A stretch of DNA of 64,000 nt. Source: Parapedobacter tibetensis. Lineage in GTDB: Bacteria; Bacteroidota; Bacteroidia; Sphingobacteriales; Sphingobacteriaceae. Position 1 is the stretch's first letter. Each line of letters opens with the position of its first letter. The stretch is from assembly GCF_024704835.1 (NCBI RefSeq), contig NZ_JAMXBE010000004.1:248001-312000 (forward strand). Direction: 5' to 3'. Made by a program: the position numbers and the translations under genes. Below, piece after piece: positions 34,719 through 42,174 of the stretch. The notes beneath the pieces are model-generated. The model had not been told where the DNA came from. It searched no databases and worked only from the letters and a program-made list of their open reading frames with translations.

Positions 34719-34960
34719 GTGTTTTGATTTTGGTTAAAAATTAATCGATATACCGGAAATCCGGATTTCTTTTACTAGCTGAATTAGGCTCCATTACCTG
34801 TAATTCTGAGACAAACAGGATAAGTTATATCACCTCGTATCATCCATCAGGCAACCTATACTATCAAATTGACCACGTTCACGGATCGAATCCGAACAGG
34901 CTAAAAGCAATTAGTCTTTTTTGAGAAAATAGTTTAGTGTAAAAACTCTACAATAATTTG
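34719..34960 (-). repeat. SusC-type control region, copy 3 (partial)
   Basis: The region upstream of the second susC keeps only the promoter-proximal half of the element. It has the start-proximal AACCAAAATC segment, the leader hairpin (34753-34764) and the conserved block (about 34864-34950) with GATCGAATCCGAACAGG and ATAGTTTAG. It is more diverged than copies 1 and 2 and lacks the terminator and anti-start module. Further upstream comes the operator region of the divergent HTH regulator. Confidence 0.75.
34753..34764 (-). promoter_or_regulatory. Conserved leader hairpin, copy 3
   Basis: CCGGA-AA-TCCGG keeps the 5-bp stem although the loop is shortened by one base and flanking bases have changed. 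It lies about 35 nt upstream of the second susC ATG. Confidence 0.5.
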
Positions 34961-35053
34961 CTGCTTTTATGTGTTATTAAATCATGTTTTAGCACGTTAT
35001 CTATTTGCGACACCAAGTAAGCGCTAGCGAATTAGCTGTACAATAAGGACAAA

Positions 35054-35072
35054 TGTAAATTAATAATTTACA
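35054..35072. promoter_or_regulatory. Operator palindrome O1 (TGTAAAT-N5-ATTTACA)
   Basis: A perfect 7-bp inverted repeat with 5-bp spacer, centred at 35063. It matches in arms and spacing the palindrome at 35117-35135, and the right arm continues as AAAAGC in both. Confidence 0.65.
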
Positions 35073-35110
35073 AAAAGCAAAATATAAAATCATTTTAGCC
35101 GAAACAATGG

Positions 35111-35141
35111 GCTTTTTGTAAATATTTTATTTACAAAAAGC
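35111..35141. promoter_or_regulatory. Operator palindrome O2 over the regulator promoter
   Basis: GCTTTTTGTAAAT and ATTTACAAAAAGC are perfect 13-base arms with a 5-bp spacer, centred at 35126. It fills the space between the expected -33 position and the -7 box of the HTH gene, as an autorepressor site would. Confidence 0.7.
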
Positions 35142-35145
35142 AAGA

Positions 35146-35153
35146 TATCTTTG
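35146..35153 (+). promoter_or_regulatory. Promoter -7 box of the HTH regulator gene
   Basis: TATCTTTG matches TAnnTTTG and ends 4 bp before the ATG at 35158, so the mRNA would be leaderless or nearly so. Confidence 0.6.
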
Positions 35154-35157
35154 TAAC

Positions 35158-35535
35158 ATGACCAAAATAAACACGAAGACTTTGGGGGAAGTCATTAAGG
35201 AAACGATGAAAGAACGCGGAATTAAGGGATCGGTGGTTGCCCGAAAGATGAATGTATCAAGGCAAACCATCAATCAAATTGATTTACGTAAAAAATTTGA
35301 TATAGAATTTCTGCAAAACCTCAAGGAAGCTTCAGGTCTCGATTTTACGCATCATGCCTACGAAAGCATAATGGATAAAATGCCTAACGAACAAAAGGTA
35401 AAATACCTTGACCGTACGCCGGGTATTACCTTCAACATCAGCGTTATGGCTAGCAAAGAAAATTTAGAAAACCTGCCTTCTTTTATTAAACAGGTGGAGG
35501 ACCTGGGCAAGCAGTATGGCTTCGAATTAATCTGA
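35158..35535 (+). CDS. Small HTH transcriptional regulator (Cro/CI-like)
   Basis: This is a 125-residue protein whose N-terminal half (about 8-55) is a helix-turn-helix of the phage-repressor type (GSVVARKMNVSRQTINQID is the recognition region). The C-terminal half (about 70-125) is a short alpha/beta segment of unknown type that may mediate dimerisation or sense a ligand. It is divergent from the second susC. Two palindromic operators lie in the intergenic space, one of them directly over its own promoter, so autoregulation is likely. Control of the adjacent susC operon is plausible but unproven. No toxin-like partner adjoins it, which argues against an antitoxin role. Confidence 0.82.
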   Translation: MTKINTKTLGEVIKETMKERGIKGSVVARKMNVSRQTINQIDLRKKFDIEFLQNLKEASGLDFTHHAYESIMDKMPNEQKVKYLDRTPGITFNISVMASKENLENLPSFIKQVEDLGKQYGFELI

Positions 35536-35575
35536 TTAATCCGCTTAAGCTTGCATAGCTAGCATTTGCCCCCGG

Positions 35576-36847
35576 TCAAGCAATCCACTCAAATCCAGTA
35601 TAAGGCACCAATACTTCGGGAATTTTTATCCCCCTATCTGATTGGTTATTTTCCAGCATGGTAGCCAATATGCGTGGTAGAGCCAATGCGCTCCCATTTA
35701 GTGTGTGGGCCAACTGCATTTTGCCGTCCTGCCCCTTAAAGCGCACTTTTAGCCGGTTGCTTTGGTAGGTTTCGAAGTTGGATACGGAAGATACTTCCAG
35801 CCAGCGTTTTTGAGCGGCACTCCATACTTCCATATCATAGGTAAGTGCTGAAGTAAAACCCATATCGCCACCACAAAGGCGCAAGACCCGATAAGGCAGG
35901 TTCAATGCCTGGAGCAGGGATTGCACGTATGCGCTCATTGTTTCGAACACGCCATATGATTGGTCAGGATGCACCAGCTGCACCACCTCTACCTTGTCAA
36001 ACTGGTGTAGCCGATTCAATCCACGTACATGCGCACCATAGGATCCGGCTTCCCGGCGGAAGCATGGGGTATACGCCGTCAGTTTAATGGGAAAATCTTC
36101 TTCTTTCACGATCACATCACGATAGAGATTTGTCAACGGCACCTCCGCCGTGGGGATAAGGTAGAGGTCGTCCGTTCCTACATGATACATCTGCCCTTCT
36201 TTATCAGGCAGCTGTCCCGTACCGAAGCCCGATGCTTCGTTTATCAATATGGGAGGTTGCACTTCTTGGTATCCTGCCTTCTCGGCTTGGTCAAGGAAAA
36301 AATTGATCATGGCCCGTTGCAACCGTGCGCCCTTGCCTTTATATACCGGGAAACCAGCGCCTGTAACCTTGGTGCCCAATTCAAAATCGATGATGTCGTA
36401 TTTTGCAGCTAGCTCCCAGTGGGGTAAGGCATTTTCCGGCAGATTGGGATGATGGCCATGCTCCAACACCACCTCATTGTCTTCGGCCCCTACTCCTTTT
36501 GGAACAGACTGATGGGGCAGGTTTGGCAACAGCACCAGCTTATCCTGCAGTAGTCTTTCCACCGCCGCCAGTTCATCAGCCAATTTTTTAAGCTGCTCCT
36601 TATATCCGCCGGATTGGGCTTTGATGGTTTCCGCCTCATCACGCTTGCCTTGACGCATTAATTCACCAATTTGCTTCGCTGCGGTATTGGCTTCGGCGGA
36701 AAGCGCATCTGATTGGGCTTGGGTCTGCCGACGCTGCTCATCCAAAACAATCACCTCATCCACCAATTCCAATGGTTTGAAATTCCGTATGCCTAGCCGT
36801 TGGATTACGCTGTCACGGTTTTCACGGATATAATTAATTTGCAACAT
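35576..36847 (-). CDS. serS: Seryl-tRNA synthetase
   Basis: SerS charges tRNA-Ser and tRNA-Sec with serine. The 423-residue protein has the usual layout: an N-terminal two-helix coiled coil (about 30-100, rich in Lys, Glu and Gln) that grips the long tRNA variable arm, then the class II catalytic core. Motif 2 is seen in TPCFRREAGSYGAHVRGLNRLHQFDKVE and motif 3 near the C-terminus in NGSALALPRILATMLEN. A promoter box lies at 36870-36877. Confidence 0.97.
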   Translation of the reverse strand: MLQINYIRENRDSVIQRLGIRNFKPLELVDEVIVLDEQRRQTQAQSDALSAEANTAAKQIGELMRQGKRDEAETIKAQSGGYKEQLKKLADELAAVERLLQDKLVLLPNLPHQSVPKGVGAEDNEVVLEHGHHPNLPENALPHWELAAKYDIIDFELGTKVTGAGFPVYKGKGARLQRAMINFFLDQAEKAGYQEVQPPILINEASGFGTGQLPDKEGQMYHVGTDDLYLIPTAEVPLTNLYRDVIVKEEDFPIKLTAYTPCFRREAGSYGAHVRGLNRLHQFDKVEVVQLVHPDQSYGVFETMSAYVQSLLQALNLPYRVLRLCGGDMGFTSALTYDMEVWSAAQKRWLEVSSVSNFETYQSNRLKVRFKGQDGKMQLAHTLNGSALALPRILATMLENNQSDRGIKIPEVLVPYTGFEWIA

Positions 36848-36869
36848 ATTTTTGCTTATTTTGTGTCGA

Positions 36870-36877
36870 CAAAGATA
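36870..36877 (-). promoter_or_regulatory. Promoter -7 box of serS
   Basis: On the minus strand TATCTTTG matches TAnnTTTG, 22 bp upstream of the serS ATG. The left repeat array of the four-helix-bundle unit begins 7 bp further upstream, in the expected -33 region. Confidence 0.6.
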
Positions 36878-36884
36878 GGAAGGT

Positions 36885-36918
36885 GATTTTAGATTTACGA
36901 TTTTAGATTTTAGATTTT
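36885..36918 (-). repeat. Left inverted array of the AAATCGTAAATCTAAAATC word
   Basis: Read on the minus strand this is AAAATCTAAAATCTAAAATC then GTAAATCTAAAATC. It is the inverse of the array at 37307-37371, so the two bracket the four-helix-bundle gene as inverted repeats. Confidence 0.7.
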
Positions 36919-36938
36919 CTCGATTGACAACCTATATA

Positions 36939-37328
36939 ATGATTAACAGTGAAATTTTAAAGAAACGCACAAAAATTCTTTCCATTGATATCGGTAAATT
37001 GGTCTTAGAACTCCCTTATAATATAATAAATAAAAATTACAGCAATCAAATCACACGGTGTTCAAGTTCTGTAGGAGCAAATTACCGTGCCGCGTGCAGG
37101 GCAAAGTCTAATGCAGATTTCATCTATAAATTGAAAATAGTTGAAGAAGAATTAGATGAAACGATGTTCTTTCTGGAATTGATCGAGGAATTTAATCCCG
37201 ACAAGAAAAGTACGATTCAATTGTTGTGGGCAGAGGCCAATGAGCTATTGGCTATCTTCGTTGCATCCATAAATACGTTGAAATCCAAACAACAATCTTC
37301 AATCACAAATCGTAAATCTAAAATCTAA
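36939..37328 (+). CDS. Four-helix-bundle protein (23S rRNA intervening-sequence family)
   Basis: This is a 129-residue all-helical protein of the family first found in the intervening sequences of 23S rRNA (IPR012657 type). The ATG at 36939 is preferred over an upstream TTG at 36924. Family hallmarks are NQITRCSSSVGANYRAACRAKS, split by the usual turn, and then DFIYKLKIVEEELDETMFFLELI. The fold is shared with the Avd accessory protein of diversity-generating retroelements, but no reverse transcriptase is near. The C-terminal residues NRKSKI and the TAA stop are written by the flanking repeat array. Inverted arrays on both sides suggest that the gene arrived as a unit. The molecular role is unknown. 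Confidence 0.85.
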   Translation: MINSEILKKRTKILSIDIGKLVLELPYNIINKNYSNQITRCSSSVGANYRAACRAKSNADFIYKLKIVEEELDETMFFLELIEEFNPDKKSTIQLLWAEANELLAIFVASINTLKSKQQSSITNRKSKI

Positions 37329-37371
37329 AATCGTAAATCTAAAATCTAAAATCATAAATTGTAATCGTAAA
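37307..37371 (+). repeat. Right array of the AAATCGTAAATCTAAAATC word
   Basis: About eight tandem units alternate between AAATCGT and AAATCTA, running from within the last codons of the four-helix-bundle gene to 8 bp before the rsmI start. The same word forms a shorter array at 40341-40382 and an inverted one at 36885-36918. Confidence 0.75.
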
Positions 37372-37378
37372 CCCCAAA

Positions 37379-38044
37379 ATGCTCTACCTCGTCCCCACCC
37401 CCATAGGCAACCTCGAAGACATGACACCGCGAGCCATCCGTATCCTTCAAGAGGCAGACGTAATCCTTGCGGAAGATACCCGTACCAGCGCCCCATTACT
37501 TAAGCATTTCGGTATAGCGAAGAAGGCTTACTCACACCATCAACATAACGAACACAAGGCCGTCAGTGAAATCATCCGGTTCCTCACCGAAGGCCAAACC
37601 GTGGCACTGATTTCCGATGCCGGTACCCCTGCCATATCCGATCCCGGCTTTCTGTTGGTACGCGAAGCCATCAAGCATGGTATCGCCATACAGTGCTTAC
37701 CGGGAGCCACGGCCTTCGTTCCGGCATTGATCTGTTCGGGCCTACCCTGCGACCGCTTCTGTTTCGAGGGTTTTCTGCCTGTGAAAAAAGGGCGGCATAC
37801 CCGCTTGAAGTCTTTAGCCAATGAAAACCGTACAATGGTATTCTATGAATCGCCCCATCGCCTGCTCAAGACCCTTGGAGAGCTCATTGCCACATTTGGA
37901 GAGGAAAGGCAAGCATCCATCTCCCGCGAAATCAGCAAACTGTATGAGGAAACGAAGCGAGGCACACTTAGCGAACTCAAAAATTACTTTGAGACCAATA
38001 TATTGAAAGGTGAATTTGTGATTTGCGTGCAGGGTTTGGGATAA
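37379..38044 (+). CDS. rsmI: 16S rRNA (cytidine-1402-2'-O)-methyltransferase
   Basis: RsmI methylates the 2'-hydroxyl of C1402 in the decoding centre of 16S rRNA. The 221-residue protein is of the tetrapyrrole-methylase fold. The N-terminal LYLVPTPIGNLEDMTPRAI, the EDTRTS segment and VALISDAGTPAISDPG are the conserved SAM-site motifs. It is shorter than the E. coli enzyme (286) and lacks the C-terminal extension, as is usual in Bacteroidota. It lies directly after the repeat array, whose insertion may have separated it from its original promoter. Confidence 0.95.
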   Translation: MLYLVPTPIGNLEDMTPRAIRILQEADVILAEDTRTSAPLLKHFGIAKKAYSHHQHNEHKAVSEIIRFLTEGQTVALISDAGTPAISDPGFLLVREAIKHGIAIQCLPGATAFVPALICSGLPCDRFCFEGFLPVKKGRHTRLKSLANENRTMVFYESPHRLLKTLGELIATFGEERQASISREISKLYEETKRGTLSELKNYFETNILKGEFVICVQGLG

Positions 38045-38118
38045 ACTTGCTATCTTAGCATGGAGAAATTACCATACCAGCATATCAAACTAGTAGCCGA
38101 TTGCTGATAACTAAAAAA

Positions 38119-38721
38119 ATGAACATCGATAAATACATCAATGACGGACAGGATCCCAAAGTGGTGGAAAAACTCTTGTTGAAACTGCAGGACATGCTTA
38201 CCTCCAGCGAAGATGTCATGTATATCGCCGTACAGAAAAAACCAGCCGTTACCTTGTTTCCGGATAGTATTGCACTGACGAATAAACGTATTTTCCTTTG
38301 CGAATTCACCAAATTGGGGTTGACCACAGATTTTGAAATCATACCATGGGCCGCCGTTAAGGACATTTCCTTCAAGGAGGATATCTTTGGCTCCAAATTT
38401 ATTGTAATCCCCATGCAGGGCGACGTCCTTACTGTGGGCTATATTCCCAAAACCCAATCGCGGAAACTTTACCAACTGGCGAGCGAGATGCTGGAAAACC
38501 AGAAAAAGGAGCAATCAAAAGAGGAACAGGATGTTATTGATCGCGCTCCAATGCCCCCCTTGGAACCGGATGAGGAACCCATGCCTAAATTTGAAAAAAC
38601 AAACGACGCAGAAGACGAGCTCACCCTTAAACTCAAAAAACTGAAAACTTTGTTCGAGCGGCAACTCATTACACAGGCCGAATACGAAAGCAAGAAGAAC
38701 GAACTCTTATCCCAACTTTAA
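38119..38721 (+). CDS. PH-domain and SHOCT-domain protein
   Basis: This is a soluble protein of 200 residues from the ATG at 38119 (an in-frame ATG at 38101 lies inside a repeat-like segment). Residues about 25-120 look like a bacterial PH domain of the YokE type (PDSIALTNKRIFLCEF, WAAVKDISFKEDIFGS). A Glu/Pro-rich linker follows. The last 30 residues (LKKLKTLFERQLITQAEYESKKNELLSQL, read in parts) form a SHOCT domain, a short oligomerisation motif. No catalytic residues are seen. It sits between rsmI and lnt with a 6-bp gap to lnt, which suggests co-expression with the lipoprotein acyltransferase. Confidence 0.82.
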   Translation: MNIDKYINDGQDPKVVEKLLLKLQDMLTSSEDVMYIAVQKKPAVTLFPDSIALTNKRIFLCEFTKLGLTTDFEIIPWAAVKDISFKEDIFGSKFIVIPMQGDVLTVGYIPKTQSRKLYQLASEMLENQKKEQSKEEQDVIDRAPMPPLEPDEEPMPKFEKTNDAEDELTLKLKKLKTLFERQLITQAEYESKKNELLSQL

Positions 38722-38727
38722 CCCAAC

Positions 38728-40350
38728 GTGAGAACGAATTACCTGCTTGCTCTGCTAAGTGCTTTCCTGTTATGGGTAGCATGGCCGCCCATCCCCTATA
38801 CCGCTCCGCTGTTGTGGGTCGGTTTTGTTCCACTCCTGCTGGCCATGGAAGATGTAATGCGCGGGCAATACCGTAAGAAGGGTACCAAAATATTCCTATT
38901 AGGCGGATCCACCGGTCTGTTGTGGAATACAGCCTCCATCTATTGGGTATTCAATTCATTGGATGCCGTGATGCCTGTCTATGCCGCTGCATTTGTTTCC
39001 CTTATCCCTTTTGGCCTTGCAGCCGTATTGATGGCTATTGCCTTCAGGCTCTATTACCAATTGCGGAAACGCCATGGCATCGGTTTATCGTTGGTCGGAC
39101 TTGTTTGCTTTTGGATTGCTTATGAGTACCTGCACCAAACCTGGGATTTGGCTTTCCCATGGATGACCTTGGGCAATGGATTTGCCAGCACACACCAACT
39201 GGTGCAATGGTATGAATATACCGGGGTATTTGGTGGAACGGTATGGATTTGGGCGCCCAATATATTGGTGTTCTTGACGATCTTATCTGCTAAAGATGGA
39301 TTTGCCCCTGCGCATCGGTATAAACTATTGGGTGGGCTTGCCGCATTGATTCTCATACCCTCCACTTGGTCGTTATACCGCTATTTTTCATATGAGGAGC
39401 ATGAAAACCCATCGGATGTAGTAGTGGTACAACCCAACATCGACCCGTATGGTAAATTTGGCTTCATCCCTCCCGCGGAGCAAATCGAAGACCTGATCCG
39501 ACTTTCGGAATCCGTTGCCCAGCCAAACACGGAGTTCTTTATCTGGCCGGAAACGGCCATCGCACATTCGTTTGGATACGATGAAGAACAACTTCGCCAA
39601 CTCCCTATTTTCCATCGAATTCAGGATTTCCTCTCGCGATATAAAAATAGCAATTTGCTTTCCGGAATTGAAAGCTTTCGCATTTTTCCCGAACAGCATA
39701 CACCTACAGCATTCGAGTATCAAGGGATATATTACGACAAATACAATGCTGCCGTACTCATTGAAAATTCAGCTAGGTTGCAGTTTTACCACAAATCCAA
39801 ATTAGTTCCCGGTGTGGAGCAAACTCCTTTTGGTGGAGCGCTGGCCTTCATGAAACCCCTCTTCAAGGCTTTTGGTGGCACTACCGGTGGGTATGGACGC
39901 CAAGAAAAGCCTTCCGTGTTTTATTCCCAAAGTGGTATCGGCGCGGCACCGGTCATCTGCTACGAATCCATTTGGGGCGACTATGTAGCCCAATACATCA
40001 AGCAGGGTGCCCAATTCATCGCCGTAGTGACCAATGACGGTTGGTGGGGCAATACTTCTGGTAAGGACCAACATTTGGCATATGCCAAACTACGGGCCAT
40101 CGAAACCCGCCGTTGGGTAGCCCGCTCGGCCAATACCGGTATATCGGCCTTCATCAACCAGCGTGGCGATGTGGTACAAAAGACCAAGTGGTGGGTGGCT
40201 GATGCCATTAAACAGGATATCAACCTCAATGAGGAAATTACATGCTATGTAAAAGCTGGGGACTATTTCGCTTACGCAGGATGCATAGGGAGTTTGGTTT
40301 TCGGTCTCCTAATTGTGATCGGGCGGCGGTGGCGATCAGCAAAATCGTAA
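38728..40350 (+). CDS. lnt: Apolipoprotein N-acyltransferase
   Basis: Lnt adds the third acyl chain to the N-terminal cysteine of outer-membrane lipoproteins. Its products would include the many SusD-type lipoproteins in this window. The 540-residue protein has several N-terminal membrane helices (about 1-220) and a periplasmic nitrilase-type domain. The catalytic triad is visible: Glu275 in WPETA, Lys358 in HKSKLVPGVE and Cys411 in PVICYESI. It begins with GTG at 38728, 6 bp after the SHOCT gene. Its TAA stop is part of the repeat array at 40341-40382, so the original C-terminus may have been altered by a few residues. Confidence 0.94.
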   Translation: MRTNYLLALLSAFLLWVAWPPIPYTAPLLWVGFVPLLLAMEDVMRGQYRKKGTKIFLLGGSTGLLWNTASIYWVFNSLDAVMPVYAAAFVSLIPFGLAAVLMAIAFRLYYQLRKRHGIGLSLVGLVCFWIAYEYLHQTWDLAFPWMTLGNGFASTHQLVQWYEYTGVFGGTVWIWAPNILVFLTILSAKDGFAPAHRYKLLGGLAALILIPSTWSLYRYFSYEEHENPSDVVVVQPNIDPYGKFGFIPPAEQIEDLIRLSESVAQPNTEFFIWPETAIAHSFGYDEEQLRQLPIFHRIQDFLSRYKNSNLLSGIESFRIFPEQHTPTAFEYQGIYYDKYNAAVLIENSARLQFYHKSKLVPGVEQTPFGGALAFMKPLFKAFGGTTGGYGRQEKPSVFYSQSGIGAAPVICYESIWGDYVAQYIKQGAQFIAVVTNDGWWGNTSGKDQHLAYAKLRAIETRRWVARSANTGISAFINQRGDVVQKTKWWVADAIKQDINLNEEITCYVKAGDYFAYAGCIGSLVFGLLIVIGRRWRSAKS

Positions 40351-40382
40351 ATCTAAAATCGTAAATCTAAAATCGTAAATCA
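40341..40382 (+). repeat. Third array of the AAATCGTAAATCTAAAATC word
   Basis: Five units run from the last lnt codons to just before the cysteine desulfurase promoter, in the same orientation as 37307-37371. The lnt stop codon is contributed by the first AAATCGTAA. Confidence 0.7.
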
Positions 40383-40387
40383 ATGCT

Positions 40388-40395
40388 TACCTTTG
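40388..40395 (+). promoter_or_regulatory. Promoter -7 box of the cysteine desulfurase gene
   Basis: TACCTTTG matches TAnnTTTG exactly and ends 5 bp before the ATG at 40401. The transcript probably begins at or within a few bases of the start codon. Confidence 0.6.
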
Positions 40396-40400
40396 CATCC

Positions 40401-41537
40401 ATGCAAGTATACTTTGATAATGCAGCCACTACGGCACTCGATCCGGAAGTCATCAAAACCATGGTGGAAACCATGGAAAGCAACTATGGCAACCCTTCAT
40501 CCATCCATGCCCATGGCAGGCGGGTGAAAACCATCGTGGAGCGAGCCCGCAAAACCGTGGCGGGATTATTGAATGTATCACCCGCTGAAATTTTCTTCAC
40601 TTCAGGAGGTACCGAAGCGGACAACACAGCCATCGTCAGGGGGATTATAGACAATGGCATCACCCATGCAATCACGTCGCCGTTAGAACATCATGCCGTA
40701 CTGCATACGTTGGAAGAACTGGAAAAAAATGGAACCATCAAGCTGAGCATGCTCCATGTAGACGCCTTGGGATATGTCGATATCGGCCAGTTAGAGCAAT
40801 TACTGAAAGATAGTCCGCGTTCATTTGTATCCTTGATGCATGCTAACAATGAAATCGGCACGCTCACGGATATTGAATATATATCGGCACTTTGCAAGCA
40901 ATATACGGCTATCTTCCATTCGGATACGGTGCAAACTATGGGCCATTTTGTGCACGACCTCAATAAATTGCAAATTGATTTCGTCGCGGGGGCAGCCCAT
41001 AAATTCCATGGCCCGAAAGGTGTAGGCTTTTTGTATGTAAACCACAACACCAAAATAAAGCCTTTCATCTACGGAGGTGCCCAGGAGCGTAATATGCGGG
41101 GGGGTACCGAAAATGTATATGGCATAGTGGGATTGGCCAAAGCCTTGGAAATCTGCTATGCCCAAATGGACGAACATCGCCAATATATCCAAGGGTTGAA
41201 AGACTACATGATTGCCCAATTGACCGAACACATTCCCGATGTGCAATTCAATGGCGACATCAATCCCGGAAACAGCCTATATACGGTACTCAATGTTTCG
41301 TTCCCTTGTACAACTATTGCCGATATGCTATTGTTTAATCTCGATATTTCCGGCATCTCGGCATCCGGCGGGAGTGCTTGCAGTTCCGGCTCAGACATCG
41401 GTTCACACGTGCTGACAGCCATCGGTGTAGATGCCAAACGGCCTTGTGTTCGTTTCTCCTTTTGCAAGAATAACACCAGGGAAGAAATCGATTACGTGGT
41501 GGACAAATTACGCGAACTCTGCCTCGAAAAAGCGTGA
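40401..41537 (+). CDS. Cysteine desulfurase, NifS/IscS type
   Basis: This PLP enzyme removes sulfur from cysteine for Fe-S cluster or thio-cofactor assembly. It has 378 residues from the ATG at 40401; the ATG at 40383 overlaps the promoter box and is rejected. The PLP-binding Lys201 lies in AGAAHKFHGPKG and the sulfur-carrying Cys327 in SASGGSACSSGS. The N-terminal VYFDNAATTALDPEV is typical. It is of the group I (IscS/NifS) type. No iscU or other cluster genes adjoin it, so the acceptor is unknown. Confidence 0.94.
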   Translation: MQVYFDNAATTALDPEVIKTMVETMESNYGNPSSIHAHGRRVKTIVERARKTVAGLLNVSPAEIFFTSGGTEADNTAIVRGIIDNGITHAITSPLEHHAVLHTLEELEKNGTIKLSMLHVDALGYVDIGQLEQLLKDSPRSFVSLMHANNEIGTLTDIEYISALCKQYTAIFHSDTVQTMGHFVHDLNKLQIDFVAGAAHKFHGPKGVGFLYVNHNTKIKPFIYGGAQERNMRGGTENVYGIVGLAKALEICYAQMDEHRQYIQGLKDYMIAQLTEHIPDVQFNGDINPGNSLYTVLNVSFPCTTIADMLLFNLDISGISASGGSACSSGSDIGSHVLTAIGVDAKRPCVRFSFCKNNTREEIDYVVDKLRELCLEKA

Positions 41538-41647
41538 TTTAATTTTTTCCAAACAATGGACGCCATAACCTGTTGACCCTATAAATACCGACCATGGACG
41601 AACACACGACTTTCCGGCTGATATCAACAATCCTGGAACAGTGTAGT

Positions 41648-41679
41648 ATCGAAAGATGGAGCACGGATGGCACAGATCG
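41648..41679 (-). repeat. CATCCGTG-type intergenic repeat, copy 1
   Basis: Read on the minus strand it is CGATCTGTGCCATCCGTGCTCCATC followed by TTTCGAT (given in two parts). It starts at the base next to the TPR gene stop. A second copy is at 50286-50316 behind glpD. Confidence 0.65.
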
Positions 41680-42009
41680 TCATTCATCGTCTTCCATTCC
41701 CATTGCCGAGCGATAAACAGCTTGTAATTCGGACAGGGCATGCATATCGCCTTTACTCCGCGCTGTTGCCATGCCTTGTTCATAGATTGCTATGGCCTCT
41801 TCCCTCCTATTCAACGCCTCATATAGTTTACCCAAATGATAATAGGTGCCCACGTATGCAGGGTGGTTAGTCAGCAGCTCTTCATAATAGCGTAGGGCGT
41901 CGACTACATGACCAAGTTTCAGATGCTCTGTGGCAAGCGCATATTTCAGGAAGGGATCATCGGGGCTCTCTTTTAAAAAATCGATCAACTGTCTAAGGCG
42001 TTCACTCAT
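41680..42009 (-). CDS. Small TPR-repeat protein
   Basis: This is a cytosolic protein of 109 residues made of three tetratricopeptide-like helix pairs (DPFLKYALATEHLKLGHVVDALRYYEELL, then AYVGTYYHLGKLYEALNRREEAIAIYEQG, then a shorter third, each given in part of a repeat). Such proteins are protein-interaction scaffolds. No partner is indicated by the neighbours. It stands alone on the minus strand between the convergent desulfurase and the divergent cryptochrome gene. Confidence 0.85.
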   Translation of the reverse strand: MSERLRQLIDFLKESPDDPFLKYALATEHLKLGHVVDALRYYEELLTNHPAYVGTYYHLGKLYEALNRREEAIAIYEQGMATARSKGDMHALSELQAVYRSAMGMEDDE

Positions 42010-42174
42010 CTAAATGGGGTTTTCAAGAAGCCCCAAATTTACATAATATTACCATTAGGCCAAAACGGGCTACGCAAATACACGTAACGTCGCGCGTTCC
42101 CGATGAAATGTGGTTTTATTGTCAATATTCGAATTATGATACAATCAGCCAAGCTTACATCCATAAATAAAATA

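Noticed and set aside
35158-35535. Antitoxin of a toxin-antitoxin pair
   Set aside because: The next gene on the same strand is absent and the convergent neighbour is serS; no toxin-like small gene adjoins it.
36939-37328. Avd-type accessory gene of a diversity-generating retroelement
   Set aside because: No reverse transcriptase, template repeat or C-type lectin target gene is found in the window; only the fold is shared.
37307-37371. Possible CRISPR array
   Set aside because: The units are 7-14 bases, run directly into each other and have no spacers; no cas genes are present.
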